This document shows positions 21,822 to 22,189 of a stretch of 22,189 nucleotides of DNA, piece after piece (within the stretch, counting starts at the first letter, position 1; each line of letters opens with the position of its first letter). Source of the DNA: Planctomycetota bacterium. GTDB lineage: Bacteria; Planctomycetota; Phycisphaerae; UBA1845. A model generated the notes under the pieces. That model saw only the letters and a program-made list of their open reading frames with translations, searched no databases and had not been told where the DNA came from. The stretch lies in NCBI GenBank assembly GCA_022561255.1, contig JADFRO010000008.1, positions 1 through 22,189 on the forward strand. Direction: 5' to 3'. The position numbers were made by a program, and so were the translations under genes.

Positions 21822-22189
21822 TCAGACGGCGACCTGTACCACAAGCAGTATCACAGCCGCGGCTGCGCTGCCGAACAGACAACCATAGGCAAATCCACGT
21901 GGGGTGAACGACGACGCTACGGTTGGTGCCGTGGCTTTGTTCGCGCAGTCTTCCCTCACCCGATCCGTAGCGCGCGAGGTCATCCGCGTGGCGAACGCTC
22001 CAAACCGGATGGCGCCGGCGGCCTTACGCTGTGCCGCGCGCGCGTCGATGAGGCGTTCCGCATGATCCTCCGATCCAGCCCGCAAGTCGCCCTCAGGCTC
22101 TTTGCGCACGAACGCAACCCCCTCCGGCAGCGGGGCTGACGGGAGAAACTCCGACCGTCGTCTGATGGGGATGTAACGATCGCCGCGAG
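21822..22189 (-). CDS. Hypothetical protein with C-terminal membrane segment (5' end outside the window)
   Basis: The frame is open on the minus strand from the window edge to TGA at 21822-21824, giving about 122 visible residues. A GTG at 22109 could be a start, but the frame continues upstream with plausible protein sequence (RYIPIRRRSEFLPSAPLPEG), so the gene probably starts beyond the window. The middle is Ala/Arg/Glu-rich and hydrophilic. The last 24 residues (GFAYGCLFGSAAAAVILLVV and four more) form one membrane segment that ends the protein, as in a tail-anchored or single-pass protein. I do not recognise a family. It is convergent with prfA, with an 18-bp gap. Confidence 0.5.
   Translation of the reverse strand, partial: RGDRYIPIRRRSEFLPSAPLPEGVAFVRKEPEGDLRAGSEDHAERLIDARAAQRKAAGAIRFGAFATRMTSRATDRVREDCANKATAPTVASSFTPRGFAYGCLFGSAAAAVILLVVQVAV

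Overview
The window is GC-rich bacterial chromosome, most likely from a member of the Planctomycetota (Phycisphaerae or a related class). I infer this from the combination of a type IV prepilin-like protein with a late H...D-A-H motif, a Hanks-type kinase next to an ECF sigma factor, membrane glycosyltransferase-like proteins carrying TPRs, a stand-alone LigD-type phosphoesterase domain, and a very long AsmA-like protein. There is no rRNA, tRNA, CRISPR array, insertion sequence or prophage that I can support.

Layout. (1) 1-4567, plus strand: the C-terminal part of a polytopic GT-C/GT39-like membrane protein, then a 1209-residue AsmA-like envelope protein built from about five repeats of roughly 118 residues. 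(2) 4620-6054, minus strand: a degenerate HAD-family protein, then rpmI (L35) and rplT (L20) with their own promoter. infC and pheS are not adjacent. (3) 6205-9602, minus strand: a Hanks-type Ser/Thr kinase with an N-terminal anti-sigma-like zinc motif, an ECF sigma factor, a 427-bp gap, and a very basic six-cysteine protein of unknown function followed by a terminator. (4) 9989-13545, plus strand: a prepilin-like protein closed by a strong intrinsic terminator, then a TMTC-like membrane protein with TPRs. (5) 13547-17491: arginine deiminase (arcA) flanked by two inverted copies of a REP-like hairpin, a SAM methyltransferase, and on the minus strand a LigD-type phosphoesterase gene and carbamate kinase (arcC) separated by another large hairpin. 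(6) 17566-20227, plus strand: a TPR lipoprotein whose start region carries an 18-bp tandem duplication, and asparagine synthetase asnB 9 bp behind it. (7) 20246-22189: rpmE (L31) and prfA (RF1), then the C-terminal end of a minus-strand protein that runs off the window and ends in a membrane segment.

How the genes work together. arcA and arcC are the first and last steps of the arginine deiminase pathway. The middle enzyme (ornithine carbamoyltransferase) is not here and must be elsewhere if the pathway is complete. The kinase and sigma factor probably form one signalling unit. The ribosomal protein and release factor genes are ordinary housekeeping. The most unusual items are the basic six-cysteine protein with strongly biased codon choice, the zinc-motif/kinase/ECF unit, the repeat architecture of the AsmA-like protein, and the REP-like hairpins around the arc genes.

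Everything here comes from reading the sequence. No database search or folding computation was run.
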